Source: Echinococcus granulosus
Lineage: Eukaryota; Platyhelminthes; Cestoda; Cyclophyllidea; Taeniidae
Direction: 5' to 3'
Assembly: GCF_000524195.1 (NCBI RefSeq)
Contig: NW_020170470.1
Span: forward strand, 247,847 to 311,846
Length of the DNA: 64,000 bases
A model generated the notes under the pieces. That model made no database searches. It was given only the letters and a program-made list of their open reading frames with translations, and was not told the DNA's origin. A program made the translations under genes and the position numbers. Below are positions 1 to 15,300 of the stretch, one piece after another. Numbering within the stretch: the stretch's first letter is position 1; every line of letters starts with the position of its first letter.

Positions 1-315
1 ACAGAGATTTCTAAACACTTGCACCACCAGCAGCAGCCGTTGGACGAGGCTACTGATCGAAGTCCGGTAGTGATTGTGGTGAATACCAGCCACGGCCTGG
101 GTAACCTTAGCCTTGAGGTGTCCCCCTCGTCAACGAGCAGCTCTGCGGACGCAACCGCCCCCTCCTTCTCTGCCAGCTCTCATGGATCTCAAACACCTTC
201 TTCGCTTTTCATCACGGCCAAACACATCCAGGTTTCAAAAGCGCTGCTCGAGTTGGCCAAGGTGAATGGTGCCCTGCTCGACTCCTCGTGGTACCTTGCG
301 CTTACAACCATGCAG
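1..315 (+). CDS. MON2: MON2 exon a (5'-partial)
   Basis: The reading frame is open from base 1 and ends at donor GTGAGG, phase 0. The first two thirds are a Ser/Thr/Gln-rich linker. The last 35 residues, from ITAKHIQVSKALLELAKVNG to ALTTMQ, match the conserved helix pair of MON2. The true 5' border of this exon is outside the window. Confidence 0.92.
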
Positions 316-3300
316 GTGAGGTAGTCCCCTTTCCCTGCCATAGTATCAGACTACCCTGCTTTGCTGAAGTGAAGAATACACTGATTCCTGAAATCAACAT
401 TAATGGCTACCTGCTGTCTATCCTCCCGCATTTGCATTTCAGTATTATGGATCATTAGTTGGTATTCTTTAGGACTACAACAGGAGTTATCAGGTCCATA
501 ACTATTCGGTACAAATTGCCATTCTATTTCCACAAAAATACTATACTCATAACTTCATCGAAAATGATATGCCCTATCTTAAGGGATCTGGTGTTCCTGA
601 AATTCCAGAAAAAAAAATTAGTGTGGCTCAAATTTGCGGCAACGCGCATGACCAAAATTTTTTCCCATCGGAGAGTGGTTGGTTTAATGACACTGTGCAC
701 ACATCCTTAAGTGTGACCAAGTGGATCATTTCATCTTTCTTTTTTACATATTTAACGCCGATTTACTCGACTTGTTTATCCCGTTTCGACTTCTGAATCC
801 TCTACTGACTAAATGTTTCCAAGAAGGGCATATAATAAGTAAGTTGAGCAGGCAGATGGTTTTACTGTTGTGTTATTCAAAGTATTTTTCTTGATGGTTA
901 CTAAACTGGCATAAACATTTCCTTCCTTTTTTCGGACTTTTCGTACTCCGTGTATGCGCTATTGTTCTATAATTGTGTCAATAATTTCTGGGAATGTCTA
1001 CAGCACTAGTAGCCGTTCTCATTCCGTTTTTTTCCCTCACGCCTAATTGCTGAACGCTTTTAGAACGTTTCAAAACTCGCATCCTCGTTTACCCTTCTCT
1101 GATTGGTCAACAGCACGCCCAGATAGACTGCAAATGTACTAATAGTCAAGGCCATTCGAGATTATGAATATGCGTGAGAATGGTGTGCATCGATGATATG
1201 CTCCAGTAGTCCAGTTAGCGGGCACGTGAGGATGCGCTTTACTCCTATCGTACAGTAGTACTTTATGTAGTCTTTACCGCTTGTCTGCTCTTGTTGGGAT
1301 TTCGACATTTTCCGTGCTCCTGCATGTATGCATAAGTTTTAGCATTGTAGCCAATACTCATTATTTTCGTCAAATGGTATATGGATTTGCATAAAACTAA
1401 GCTGTTGGCGATCTTCAGATTCATCTAAAAATGTTACGTCTTCGGTGCCCTAAATTTCCCTATTCGCATCTTCGGAACAAAGACTGGTTGATATGCGTTT
1501 ATCAAAATCCACGAAAAGTGTTTTACCAGTACTACTTTCTTAATTTCTAGACAAAGTTGTTTATGTAGTTTATTTACGGCTTTTGGAGGGGTAGTCACCT
1601 GTCTCTTTCGAATCCAGTGCGATGCAGTTGCATTGACCGATGGTTGAACGTTTTAGAATTTTCTCGAACCAAAATGCGTTTACTATTAAGAGCATTTCTT
1701 CACTTTTTGCAGTTCAAAATAGACCCCCTTTAATGCACATTTCCCTTAACAGAACCGAAACCTTTTCGTTACATACTCTAGTCGGATTTTGAGAGTCACC
1801 TGCAAACGCACCACAGCCTTAAAACGGATAGAGCTAGTTAATTTTTGGTAGGCCCAAAAGTCACCTGGGTGTATTCTGCATGCAGAAAGTGGTATCCACC
1901 TTTCAGTATTGAATCCCATAAATGTACCGTTTTTACGAGGATTCATATGTTTGGGAAGACTAGGGCAGCGCCGTTTTCTATTTTAGCGATTTAGCTCTTT
2001 TAAAGTCGTATTGTAAATTTCCGCTTCTCTAAATCTATTAGAAAGGCGATTACCCGAAATGCCTATGTTGAAGACTTTAATGCTTGATGTTGTGATTTTC
2101 CGACCAAACTCAATTATTTTATGTTTGAAATTCACCAGTTTTTTAAGCAGATCTTGATAGAAGTTAAAGAGAAGTCCGGATTTTCTACAAAAATGTAAAG
2201 ACGTCTTGATGTGCCTTTTGTAATGCTGGAAGGGCATCATTCCAAAACCTGAAATAATTTTGCTGTTGTAGTGTTTTGACATTTTGTTTGACTACGGGGA
2301 ATTTTAAGCCAACTTCAATCTTTAATACCAACGGTAAATCATGGCATTGGTACGGCTTATTACACCTTCAGGGAGGGCTCAGGACGCTGCACCGTGTTGG
2401 AATGAAACCTTACATAATCTAATCGAATATACCCCATTTTGCTTAGTTATGTGAAGTTTTCAACATTCTTTATTACATTTTCTCAGAACAATTTATAGTA
2501 ATGGCCCAAAAAGGTGTCTGATTTGAATCATACGATTGAGCTTCCTTCGTAACTTTTTAATTTGCCATCAACTATTCTCTATTAACAGCCGATGAGAATG
2601 GATTAATAAGTATTTCCCAATTTTTGGTTCTCCAGTTTGTTGTGGATTCGTGAGCCTACACTAATTTTGAGTGTGCTTTGAAGTGCTCGATTTATCTTCT
2701 CCTTATTGAGAAAGTTATGGTATTTTCAAACTAAGAAATTACCTCCTGCCATTGGCATAAACAAATTAATGACCACTCTTGGAGTGTATCCGAAGGCAAT
2801 GTCTTTAAACTTTTAACTAAGATTTGAAGGACGTTTTTACCAACACTTATTTAACTAGTTTCGATATTTTAGTGATATGAATGTTCATTTGTTAAAAGGA
2901 TTCTGTTTGACACTCATTTGTCTTAATCAGACAAACTTCAGCATTTGCCATGAGGTTGCTCCACTCTGCCTAGTGCCATAAAATGGTGCTTTTATTTGAG
3001 TGATCATCATTTCGCAAAAGCACTTCTGGGTCTCCCCACTTTGATCTTTATGGATAGGTCTTCTTATGTGATGCGTGTAAAACTGCGCATATTTCATTCA
3101 CCAATGCATAAGTTTGCATTTTTAAGAAATTTTGATTTTTTCCCAACATCTAGGTAAAAAGTAAGCGTCCATTCACTTCGGTATCACTTGGCCGCTTATG
3201 CAACTGAATGCTTTTTCATTAATTACGTGGATGCAATCAACAGCAAAACTGACATCGAAAACGCAAATGTTGTTGCATTTTGCTAGTATTTTGGCTTAGT

Positions 3301-6300
3301 AACTAAATGTTTAATTTTCTCTCTCCATTAATACTTTTAGCACCTAGTGTGGATGCTTGGGCTTAAGGCGGCCCCTTCGATTACGATATCGAGTACGAAG
3401 GCGGTGGCGTCGAACTCGCAGAATACACCCGTATCTCTGCGTCTCGACACAAGCTTCTTCGAGAATGCCAACGCGCCCAATCTGCCTAGCCAAGGCGGCA
3501 GTGTAGTCTCCAAGGCTCTGACCGAGTTGCCTACTCTCTCGGAGACTCTCTCTTCCATCTTTGAGTACTCCAGGTAGCACTTTGTACCCTGCGTCATTCT
3601 CCAACGATTCACATGTTTTGCGAACCAAAGCTATAAATTATTTTCTTTTAGTTAATTTGAATTTACTAAACGATTTGCTCACAATATCATCGAGACATTC
3701 TCAGCGCAGGCGATGCAAACTGATCTGCCAGCTAATTGATTAAGCATTCTGAACTCATGCTAGTACTTACTATGTTTTCCACCCAATTAAACGTAAAACT
3801 TGCTATCCATAAGCCAATCCGATCATTGATAAGTTTTGAATCTTACCTATTTGCTATATTACCGACACTGCAGCTTCTAATCTGTACAGTTTTGTAACAA
3901 TTACCCCCGCGACGCTTACATTTGCTTATCTCATCTTTCACCATTCCTTAAGGACGACTCCTTACTTAGATTCTCGGAATATTTTGGTAAAAATCTACGT
4001 AGACAACCATTAACTTGACATTTTCTGCTCACTCGAACCATGTCATGTTCCATATCTAACTGTTTTATTCCAACCCCTCTCTAAACCAGGTCCTTTATTT
4101 CATAAGCATTAGCTCTTAAAATTCATTTGACAGCCCCTTTTGCTAAGTGCCTTTTTATTTTCTGTTTTACCATCCATAGACGTTCCCTGTATTCATTAAC
4201 ATTAAGTGAAATGCATTTGACAAAGTTACTGGCCAGTATGGAAATATTACAACTGATTGGGGCGGTGGTGACTTACTATTTGTTGCACTGTAAACGTGTG
4301 CACAGACTATACATTGAAGTTGGATGTAGAATCTTTGGACATTAGCGATGAGCAATGGTAAAGAATTGTTAATGAAATGTTTATAACGTCTTAGTTGTGG
4401 TAATACATTTGTTGCTACTAATGATCTCTGTGGTTCTTACCTTTGTTGTTTCATATTTTAGGACTTTACTTTTAAAATGAATCTAAAGGCATTGAATTCA
4501 TCTAGAAACTGTCTATGATTTCACCCATTCCTTCAATACTAGGCTTCCTCTGCTGTCCTGTTGTGATTGGGATTGCATAAATAGTCACTGTCAGTAAACT
4601 TTCATCATGGATTTTTAATCAAGTATTATTTGAACGTTGATTAAGTAGATTGTTAATGAACCTAAATCGAAAGTTGCAGGAAACTATTAATATAACAAAG
4701 TCGTATTAAACGGTTTTTTTAACTTTGACGTTTCAGATCAATGGGTATCTATTTCTAAAGGCAACTCAAATAATGGGGTATTATCTTGCTGAGTCTAAAT
4801 GTAAACCAAATTCGAAGAAATATTCTCTGCCCTGTGATTGTTAAGATCGACTGATACTATCCGCAGATTCCGTATTAGGTAAGCTTTTTTCGCCCCTTTT
4901 TTGACATAGCTCCCTATCGTTATCCTTGTCAACCCATTATCACACTACTTATGTGTTAACAATGAAGCATCACTGAGATCGTTTCTTATCAGCGTTATTC
5001 TGTGAGTTTTTAACCTTGCTGAACTTGCCTCCACTTACTTCCCATTTAGCCCACTTGTTTTATTTGCTGTTCTTTACAAAATGTATTATGATGCGGATGA
5101 ATTTAATATCTTATTTGACTGACTGGTATAATAATAGTATTTCGTAACCTTCTGAGTCTTTACTTATGGTGCCTACAGACTTGTTTCATGCCTATTTTAA
5201 TTTGTCTATTATCAAATTAAGATACAGTAAAATCGGACAATGTGAAGTGATGAAAAAAAAAACGACTTATATGTTCGAGCTATACCGAACGGTGCACGTC
5301 TTCTCATTACGCTGCGTTTTTAGCGCCAGCTCATATATTTTTCATTATCGGCTTTGGTGGTCTTTTAAACAAGGAGTACTAGATAATAATTTATAAATAA
5401 TATCCTTATACGGTAATTAAACTTCTATGAAAGGAGGTGCCATTGCTTTTCTCGGGCTTTTTCAATTTAACTTTTCAGTTACTTTCGAAGCGAAGCATTT
5501 TCCAGAATTACTTAGCATAAAGGCGACGTCCAAAAAGACTTTTTTAACAAACGTAATGGCGGCGTTTTCTATTGGCAGATTTTGCTGGCTTAGGTCCTTT
5601 GTTGACTGTTTGCGCACATTGCTTTTTAAAAAATCCCTCTGAACCCTCTGTATATCCCCTTACTCCTTCCTTTTATTATATTTAGCGTAATCAGTATGGG
5701 GCATGAAGTACCGCCAACGTTCTCTCATGTAAACTCACTTTCCATAAGTTTCCGCCCATTTGTATGGGACCTATAGCCGTACTCTGGTTAAATAATGAAA
5801 TCGCCTGATGGCGCTATTACTTAGCGAGGCCTTCTCTCGTGACGCCTGTTTTAAGCATTTGTTGAGGCCCTATTCTTGGTCGTTTTTGTCCCTTAAAGTA
5901 CGCACTTGTACTGCAGCTCTCTTCTTACCGGTGGCCATCAGTAACAATTAAACAATCGTGGGTCGGTGAAAGTTTTGGACAATATTGTAACTGGGTCTAT
6001 CGCTAAAATGAGTGCAAGCATAAGTGGTGCTTTTGTTACATGCCTAATTTTTTGCAGTAGCCTGCTTGATGTGAAGAAAGAAGTACACCACTGCCAAACC
6101 CGTTCACGCTACTGCCTTAGTAAGGCGAATCAATGCGTGGCATTGGTCCTACCTGATTTTGCAAAGTATATTCGGCTCACTCTTTTCATATGAAATGCAA
6201 TATTTTGCTATTGCGTCCTTTTTCCGTTTTGATTTGAGCAGCACTTTTTTGTTCCCCCTCATTCATGAGCTTAAGTGCGCTCACTTTCCTACTGTTAAAG

Positions 6301-9300
6301 GTACTTTGACCCAGCAATAATGCTACTTATTCCGCCTTCGTGAGTGAATTTAGGTGCTTTCATGGTGTAACAACATATTTTGTAAAAGTTTCTTAATTAC
6401 TGCGTTTTGCTACCTATTTTTACCAGTTTTTCCCTAATTTCGCTGACCTACTTCAGTTCAAATTTTCTTCCAGCTAGTTTATTGTTGCTTATTTTATAAC
6501 TAGCAAAAGCCATTCGCTTTTAAATTACCCTGCAATAAAATTTGACCGTTTTTATTTGCTATGCTTATAAATATTCCATGGTTTTCATTTTAAAATATCG
6601 TTTAATTGCATTTCAAATTTTTTCCGACCCTCATTTTGTTGTGCTTAAAATTTCACGAAATCGATAAATGTTTTATTTNNNNNNNNNNNNNNNNNNNNNN
6701 NNNNNNNNNNNNNNNNNNNNNNNNNNNNNNNNNNNNNNNNNNNNNNNNNNNNNNNNNNNNNNNNNNNNNNNNNNNNNNGGGCCTTACGATCAAATTAAAT
6801 TAGTCTTTTCCTATACCTTTGTTATATGATCACTTGATTTGAGCATTCTCCTTTGTAAAATTTATTTAAGGAACACTTTTAGCCTTTTATTTTTGTGTCC
6901 AAGCCTCTGTATTGTACAAAAATAGTTACGCAATAATAAGAAGGAGACTCGGTAATATTTGTCTTGCCTCTTTTCTCCCCGCCTAACTTTTCGTTTGGAT
7001 TGTTAGGCTGCCCGCATGCCATATTGGCTTTGTAATCAGGATGATATAAAATAATTTTCTTCTCAACGCCAGCAGTGAAACGGCGATAGTCGGTTCAAGT
7101 GATATCGTTTTAACCACGGCAAAAAAATCACCTGGTCATTGATCAACGGATTATTTGCCTTTCAACAGCTACCTGGCCGTAGTCGCGGTTACCTCAATGG
7201 CATCAGTTATTCCACCATCGTTTTACCTCACGCTACATTCTCCCTGTTCACTTACCCCTTCACAAATTTTCAATTCTTCAAATCCGTGCCTTAAATCGGA
7301 TTGCTCCGGTGCTACTTTAGCTTGTTTGAACCACACCTTCACGCATATTTGTGCTTTTTGACAGTTACAAGGAGTTCTAACTTTACATAAGGTAGTTCGC
7401 CATTGTTTTGCACTTTATGTGATTCATTCTACTTTTTTGTTTCAGAAATTTCGATGAAGTTGCCCTTGGCTACCTTATTCGAGCCCTTTGTAGCATCGCC
7501 ACTGAGGCATGTGAATTCGCAAATTCAAACCGAGTAAGCATTTCTAAAACCTTTACAGAGAAATCGTTGTTTTTCATAGCCTTATTTACCCTTTTACTCG
7601 CCCGTTATTACTCTTAACTTAAGCAAAATAAACTGTTACTAGTAAACGGAATCTCGTCCGATTCACCTACTAATCTTTTGTATCTTATATTGTTCATATT
7701 TTCGTGAGAGCCTCGAGATATTTTCCTTCAACACAGCTCTCATTGCCCCCTGCTATACCTCAAATCTGCGTCCATTTTGTGGATTCCCTCTTCCCAACTA
7801 AATAGTGTATTAGTACTCCTTTCTCATGCACATCAAACGTTTGCTGCGGAAGGGATTGTTGTCAATAATGCCCAAGTCCAGTAAGATTGTAATGAAACCG
7901 GCTGTTTATCTCTTACTTCCGTTAAGACCCATGTCTTGTTCTGTTTGAGCTATTGTGGACCTCATTGCTCTGATGGGTACTCATGCGCGTGTTGCTATCG
8001 GACGAACAAGGTTAAACACTCTTTCTGTTAAAATCATGCTGTCGAATTTTTGCGGAGCTAATTTAAAATGCACTTTTGCATGCTGGAAAATTGCTCTTTA
8101 TGGCCGATTCATAGACGGTAATTTGTAACTGATGCTGCAAGTTGTTGAGTCGAGTAATTAACACAAAGTAAACCACTAGCGGTATTGCTTGTACGCTTTA
8201 GACTTGGTTACATAAACCATTTGTTTTTTTCCCGGTACCAGAAATATCTCTGCTTCCATTAGCCTGATTAATAATTATCTTAGGCTTAGGTCTTTTAGTT
8301 GTATTAATTACATTGCTTTGATTTTAAAGCCTTTGAATTTCACAGGGAATCTTGTTTATTCACAATTTTTCTTTTTAAAAGGAGCGCATTGGGATTTTTT
8401 AAGGCCGGCTGCTCATTTGAATAAGTCATAACTGAAAATCGGGATACTTCCTTTGCCACCCTCTGCTGAGATGTGTGGTCGATGAATTTCTTTCTCCTGC
8501 CAGAGCGATGTTTGCCAGTTGCTGGCGCAGTGACTTAATTTTAACTTGATTTTCGGAGTCATGTAAGATCCTTTCCCTTTAAGACTTGATTTTTGTGCTT
8601 ACACATTTGCTCATATTCCCCAGTATACAAACGTTCCACTTATTGTGACTGTTTTATGGGCAGCCATAGACACTGGAAATCGAATATTCTTAGTTGTTTT
8701 GGCCTGTTTTTAACTGCAATTATATTTTTTGTTGGATGACCCTTTCTTTTGTCCTTGTGAGCAATGTTTTCCCTCTCTAATACCCCCCAAATATGGACTT
8801 TTTCTTAATATGATGCACTGCTACTCAACACAGTGCAAGTTTACGGTTTTCATCGCATAAACATTTCTTAATCAAAGCCATTCTCGTCTGTCTTGGTCCT
8901 CAATTTCCTTGTTTGTACTAAGATGCACGAAGTGTAGTAACGCCTTGATGCCCACTTTGAAGGCTCCATTAATCACTTATCAGTCTTTTCTCTGTCATGA
9001 CTCAGATCCTCACTAACTAAAATCGTCTCCTTGCTTCCGTCACTTTATTCTGTTGCCGAATGTTCGTACATGGCTTATAACTCACTGTTTTGAAACTTTG
9101 GAGCGTAAAATCACTTATTTTAATCCACTGTCTGATTGTATTTTCGCTCAAGTTTTCTCCAGGCTGCTAGTTTGTATTTTCTAAGCTTTCCTTTACAAAG
9201 TCAGACCTGCATCTGTAGTGAATTCAAAAAACGTTAATAACGAACAAGACCATCTCCTTGTCCGGTCTGATAAGGTTTGTTGAGGAATGCCGATTAAGCA

Positions 9301-12300
9301 TACTGCGCATTAGCGGCAATGCCATCCTACTTTTCGCATGACTAACTTAAGGTTACCTTTTATGCGTGTTCCGGAAGGATCCCAGTCATTTTTCCGTGGT
9401 GAAACTGGCTGAAGTTGGTCTGGCGAATCTTCATCGGCTCAATGTCTGGTGGGAGACGATCAACAACCAACTTCTAACGGTGAGTTTTACCTCTAACGCT
9501 CTATGTTCGCAAACGCAAAAGAAAAAAAACATGTGTCGCCTTTGTACAATTCTATCGAATCACTTTAGTGATATGCCATGAACTAGGTATTCACGTGTTT
9601 ATCCCATCTCTATTAACTCGTTTTGTTCAAATTTTGTGCTCAATTCGTTAATCCTCCTATAAATGAATTTGAATCTTTATATTGCCTAAAAATGTAATCA
9701 TTCTGTTGACAAACTTGCTTTCCCGCTTCATAATCTGTTCCTTGCATTTCTTGCAGCTCATTCGACGTCTATTTAAGACCAAAATAGATACGTGTTCCTT
9801 TTAGGACCAATAGCATAACTATTTTGCCCAGACTATTTTGCTCCGTCAGTCCAATAAGCCTGGATGCTGCTCCCACGACGTTCTGTGCCATGTCTCACCA
9901 CTACTGAAACTTGTTCAATCTTGCCGGTGGTAATAGGGTCGGTACCACGTGCTCGCCCTGGTCCCCCTGCTCCCCCACTGCCCGATCGGTAGCATGAGGC
10001 GCAACTACCGCCTGAGACGAGGGGATGGGGATCAAGGGCAGTCGCACATGTGAGCGCGCACCCGAGTAACACCTTGTTAACGGTTGACCAGTGTTTAGTT
10101 AGAGCCTCCATATATGAACTAATGTCCTTCAAGTGTGCCTGGGTGTTTTTTTCGTATCCTGTGTCTACGGTTGGTTAATAGGCCCGTTGTCATTTTGTTC
10201 TTGTTTTCTGCCAACTGGGATGCAGCTGCTTTGCACTAACCAGATTCTTCGGGTGTTCGTACTTTTACGACAAATAGGCACTTTAGTGAAAAATGGTTAT
10301 GTTGTCTGTGCCGCATTTCAAATCACTTTATCCTGTTATTTTGCCACTTATTTGGATGCAGTCTTGTTTACTCGAGCCAATCGACGGCGAATAATCATTT
10401 CAGATAACCTGTTTACTCAAGTGTTATATACCTATTACTAGACAACTTCACCTCTCTTATCGTTTACGTACTTAGCACTACACTAACAACGGCAAGTCTA
10501 CGTTTGAATACCTATTTTATTTCATTACGAAAAATATGTTGCGAAAATCCCCCGAGTCTGGCACATGCACGTGAGTTATTTCCCAGCATCGTTCAATTGC
10601 CCATTACCACTTGTTACCACTCTTTGCGCTAGTTACATTTTGAATGCCAGATTCGAATTTTGCTGTCTGTTTCATCGTTTCATTCTCTGATCCTCTTTTG
10701 AACATATCTTCCAAACTCGATGTGTTGACGCTTCCTCTAAAAGCTTCTTCCATAAAATGTAGCTGGCAACGCGAAGGCGTCCCGATATCGGTGCTGCGAG
10801 CCACATATAGCTAGCTATAATGAGCTTGGAATTCACAAACTCCCACTAGCTATAGGCATGGTTTCAAATTTTTTGAAGTCTTAGTCTTTCAGGTCTATCT
10901 CACTTTGATTCTCCTAGGAGCTTTGGAACTGTCTCTTGTTTTTTAAAGGGCCTCAGACCAGACGATAATTCTCCACTTTCCCCATTTATTCCGTGTTGTT
11001 CCGATTTTAAGTGGAAAGCGGTTTTATTGATAGTGAATGAGCGCATTTTACATTGTCTGTAAATATTCATTTTAATTGAGGTTGTTTTAGGGGACTAATG
11101 GATATTTTCGGCTGGCAAAGCAATCGAAGCCGCTTATTAGTGACTTTGAAACTCGCTTGCATTTACCATGGGGTCTATTTAATTCATCTGAGTCGACTGT
11201 TCAACTCTGTGGAGTAACCGCTTTTCTTCAGGTGGTTCATCCTAACTAGTTTTTGCTTGCACAGTGAAAATTGAACTAACCTATGTGCCCACGGAGCTTG
11301 AATGAAATTCCACTAATTTCATTTCCCATTCTACAAAGTGCGCTTGACTAAGTTGATGTAAGTATAGTGATAAACTCAAATTCCTCACTCATTTTCCAAA
11401 CTATTTAGGAACTTTTAGCTGCATTTTTTTAGCATTTATGCTAGCTTTTACCACCTACTCGTTTACAAAGACGGGCGCTTGATGAAACATAATGGTATGC
11501 CATGCAATAAATTCGAATGGATTTGCGTTTCGGTTTTTGAATTTGTGTCCTATAGCTGTTATTTACTTAAGATTTACGTAACAAATCCCTTTTTACTGTT
11601 ACCGTAGTTTGCTGATTTCTAATTTGGCGATGCTTCTGAAAGGACTGTTTAGTTAGAAGGAAATAGTTTCCATTTATTGTAATTAAATCTTGAAAACATG
11701 CTGTAGGTGTCTAACATTGTGTCCACTGGTTTCAGTATCCATGCTTGTGTTTATCCTCCCAAATTCAAGGATTTAAGATGTTCTTCAATAAGCTAACACC
11801 TTTCTCAGCTTCCCCTTTTATTACACATATCAAAATATCCCCAAATTCAATGTTAGAGCACAAATAAAAAGTTTCCACTTTTGGAAGCGTTATTTTATTG
11901 TGTGACATTGTTGATGTACTTGCGCATTGCACCCTTGAAGGTGGATGGTAGGGTTTCACCACTTTCCCGGATTGGCCATCACTTTAGTGTTTTATCGCAC
12001 CATCCATCAGGTCACATTCTAGTTTTGGCGACGTGTGCTCCTTGTTTAACTGACAGTCCGTGAAAGTTTTGTCCATCCGCAGTGCAAACAAAGCTCTGGC
12101 TCACTGTGCTACTGACGGTGTGATAACTCTTCTTCATACTTGTTTTCCCGTAGCCTTTCGATAATATGGCGCCGGCTGGATTCTCACTACTCTGTACTTT
12201 GTCTGCTCCAGGTGAATTTCCCTTTGTACCCTAATGGAATGACGCTCAAAGCCTAGATAAATACTGCTGTGATGCATTGGGAAAGGTAGCCAAATTTCAT

Positions 12301-15300
12301 AGGTTGATACCATTATCACCGGGAGTGAGGTTGCCTCACTAACACTTGTTTGGTTGCGCAAAATACACACAAGATTATGCCTATTTATCTTCACACTAGA
12401 GACAGTTCGCAAACGGATTATGCACTTAAAACCTAATTGGGGAAATTGCACTCCTCATATCCATTTTTGTGTGTTTGAGGAGGTTTTTATTGCCCAAATC
12501 GTCCTCAACCATGTCAAAAATTCGGACAGAGTGTTGAGCGATCACACTATAACTCGTGTCGCACATTTCATCCCGATTCAATTGTCTTCCATGACCAGCT
12601 TTATTTCCCTCAAGGGACTATTGCCGCTCTACACCCCGCTTGTTGCAACTTTTCTGGAACTTAACTTTGTACGTTTTGTATTCGACTTGAATATTGTCCA
12701 TTATGCTTCGTTAAGTCAAGTTTGTAATCTAGTGCATCACATAACAATGTTCCTCACACGTATCAATTTTTCCTATCACGTTTTTGTTGATTGGATGTGC
12801 TCCTGGTGCAGTCGAACAAATAAGTCTTGCCAGGTCAGATGCGATTTCATATTCTTCTATGAATGACATTACTGATAATTTAATTGTGTGAAAAGGACGA
12901 GCAACTGTGTCTTGACTATTTTGTACTTTTAATATTATTAATGTGACATATATTCGTAATGAAAGAAAGTATCTGAGGTGTTGATGGACAAGTGGAGGTG
13001 GGGGTCAAAAATCACCATAAATAAAATATTCCTTACCGTAGTATACAGGCTCTCCTAGATTTCATTTACAAGCACTGTTTCGGCTAGTCTTTTGGCATTT
13101 CGCCTTCCCACAGATCCGGTGCTTTCCTGCCGGCATAGTCTACGGAACACTTCGTTCATGACAAGCTCCTTGAAACTCTTTCTGAATTGCGCTGACATGG
13201 CGCAGTAAAGAATGAAATTCGTCGAGGAGTTAAGCAAAACAAGAAGGTCCAGTAGGTCTCCAATGGGTGCGTAAAAGGTGTAGAGGAAACAGTAGTCTTG
13301 GATGGCCACCACGGTAGTTATCACTCCCTGCGGCGTCTCTGTGATGATGAAACTCACCACCACGGCGACCAGCATCACCGTCGTTCGGTGGTTCCCTCTC
13401 GACTCGTGTTTTCCCACATCCTTTCCCTCCGTATCCATCGTTTGTTCGCTCATTAATGTCTTCTTTGGTCCCGAGGGTCCGTGCTTCAACTTCAGATATC
13501 TGCGCCTCGCCTTTTCCATGGCTGCCAGAATGAGCCCAGTGAAGAAAGCAATGAGTAGGCTGGAGGCTAGCTTGCTGAAGCACCCGTAGATGACGAAGTT
13601 GGCTCGGTCCACATAGTCAAGGCCCTCACGCACTGCGAACCAGTAGTAGTCTTTTGTGACGTTCTTTGGTACTATTGGAGGCGCCAGTTTGCCCACAACC
13701 AGGGTAGAAATACCAAGTACGAACATTGCGAAGCTGAGAACCGCCGCCACAGCAACAGTTTGCTTGATGTGCTTGTAAGACACCTGACACTGCGGACGAT
13801 AGAGCACCCAACAGCGAAATGCAGCTAGCATCACAGTCATAATTGTTGAGAATATGTGTGCTCCTATTGCGGTGAAGTTTGTCAAGAGCACGAAGTAGAT
13901 ACCACCACGACCATGTGGTATAGTAATGGGATCTGGACTAGTGATGAAATGCAGGTAAACGTCTTTAGCTACGTACGCGATCATCGTCACCGAATCGGCA
14001 ATGGCGATTGATGTGAGAAGAAGGTTTGTGGGACTGCGCATATGATTGTGGGTTAGAATGACTGCATTGAGTGTGTTCGTGAAGATACCGAAAAAACATA
14101 TACCTAGGGAGAGGTAGGCATGGATTGTCTTATAATGCAGGTCGAAGGCCTCGAGTCCTGGATATCGGGTGCAGTTTGAGAGGTCGGGTTCAGGAGGCAG
14201 ATTGAGCGCGCCGTTCGTCATGCCTTTTGCTTCTGACTGTGATCGCAACGTCACTGTTAATCTCGGTACTAAGCTATCGCTCTGATTGGCTGGTCTCTTC
14301 CTTCCCCATCCATTGGCCCGCTGTCCCTTAGCAAGTCTGGGTGCTTGTGGTCGTAATCCATTTTGCTGTTGAAAAATGCGAAAATCAATTATTTATTTCA
14401 CTATAGAATTATATGTGTGTAAATTTATCGCACGTGAGAAGATGGATGTTTTATCTTGGAAACTTAAACCAGCATTTTGCTATGATTTCGACAATGGTGA
14501 CTTGATTCTAAACAAAACTTAGAACGTGAGGCAAGCCACAGTCGCCTATCGTACCACCTTTGCTACTTTGCTTACTGCCGTTTTCTACAAAGGATAAATC
14601 TTGCTCATACTTATACTACCAACTTGAATAGGCACCAGGTTGCCTGTCTTTTCCACAAACCCTTTTTCATTTTACATCACTTCTTATTGTAAATTTCCTA
14701 ATTTTACGAAATTGCGTACATACAACAAGTGTATCGTATGACCATTCTGTTGCTTATTCTCCACATTAGATTTAAAAGTGCTTGGTTTTTCTTCCTTGAT
14801 GCCCAGCTTGCCATCAGCATCTCTTTTTCTTGAACTGACGCTCACGTGTTGTGCGATGGCATTACTAATATTGATGCACCTCTTGGGAATATACTATTTT
14901 CCACTTGCGAGATGACAATGTCACATAGAATAGGATTTTTATATGAGTCCCGTTTAGCATGACTTTGGGTACTTTATTCAATGTTAATAAGTGGCAGAAC
15001 TGTGTCGTACGGCTAGTAGTGGTAGGCAAATATATGTTTTGAACTCTGTTACTTTATGCAGTATTTTTAATGTCTGCTGCTGTGCACTAGAGGTAGCTTT
15101 TTTTGGTATACCTTCAAAAAAGTGCAATAATTACTTTTCATATATTTTCTCATAAATGACTAAAAATCACTTGTGATATGTTTTCGAAACTGCATTATGT
15201 AATGTTGGTTGGAGAAAGAATTCCCGGAGGTGGAAACCGTGGACCTTTCTCCTAGAACAGGTTTACTTGATTCGAATTCACGAAACAATATTTCCATGCA

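Noticed and set aside
10806..10819. 14-bp palindrome TATAGCTAGCTATA
   Set aside because: Short and AT-rich, so expected by chance in a window of this size.
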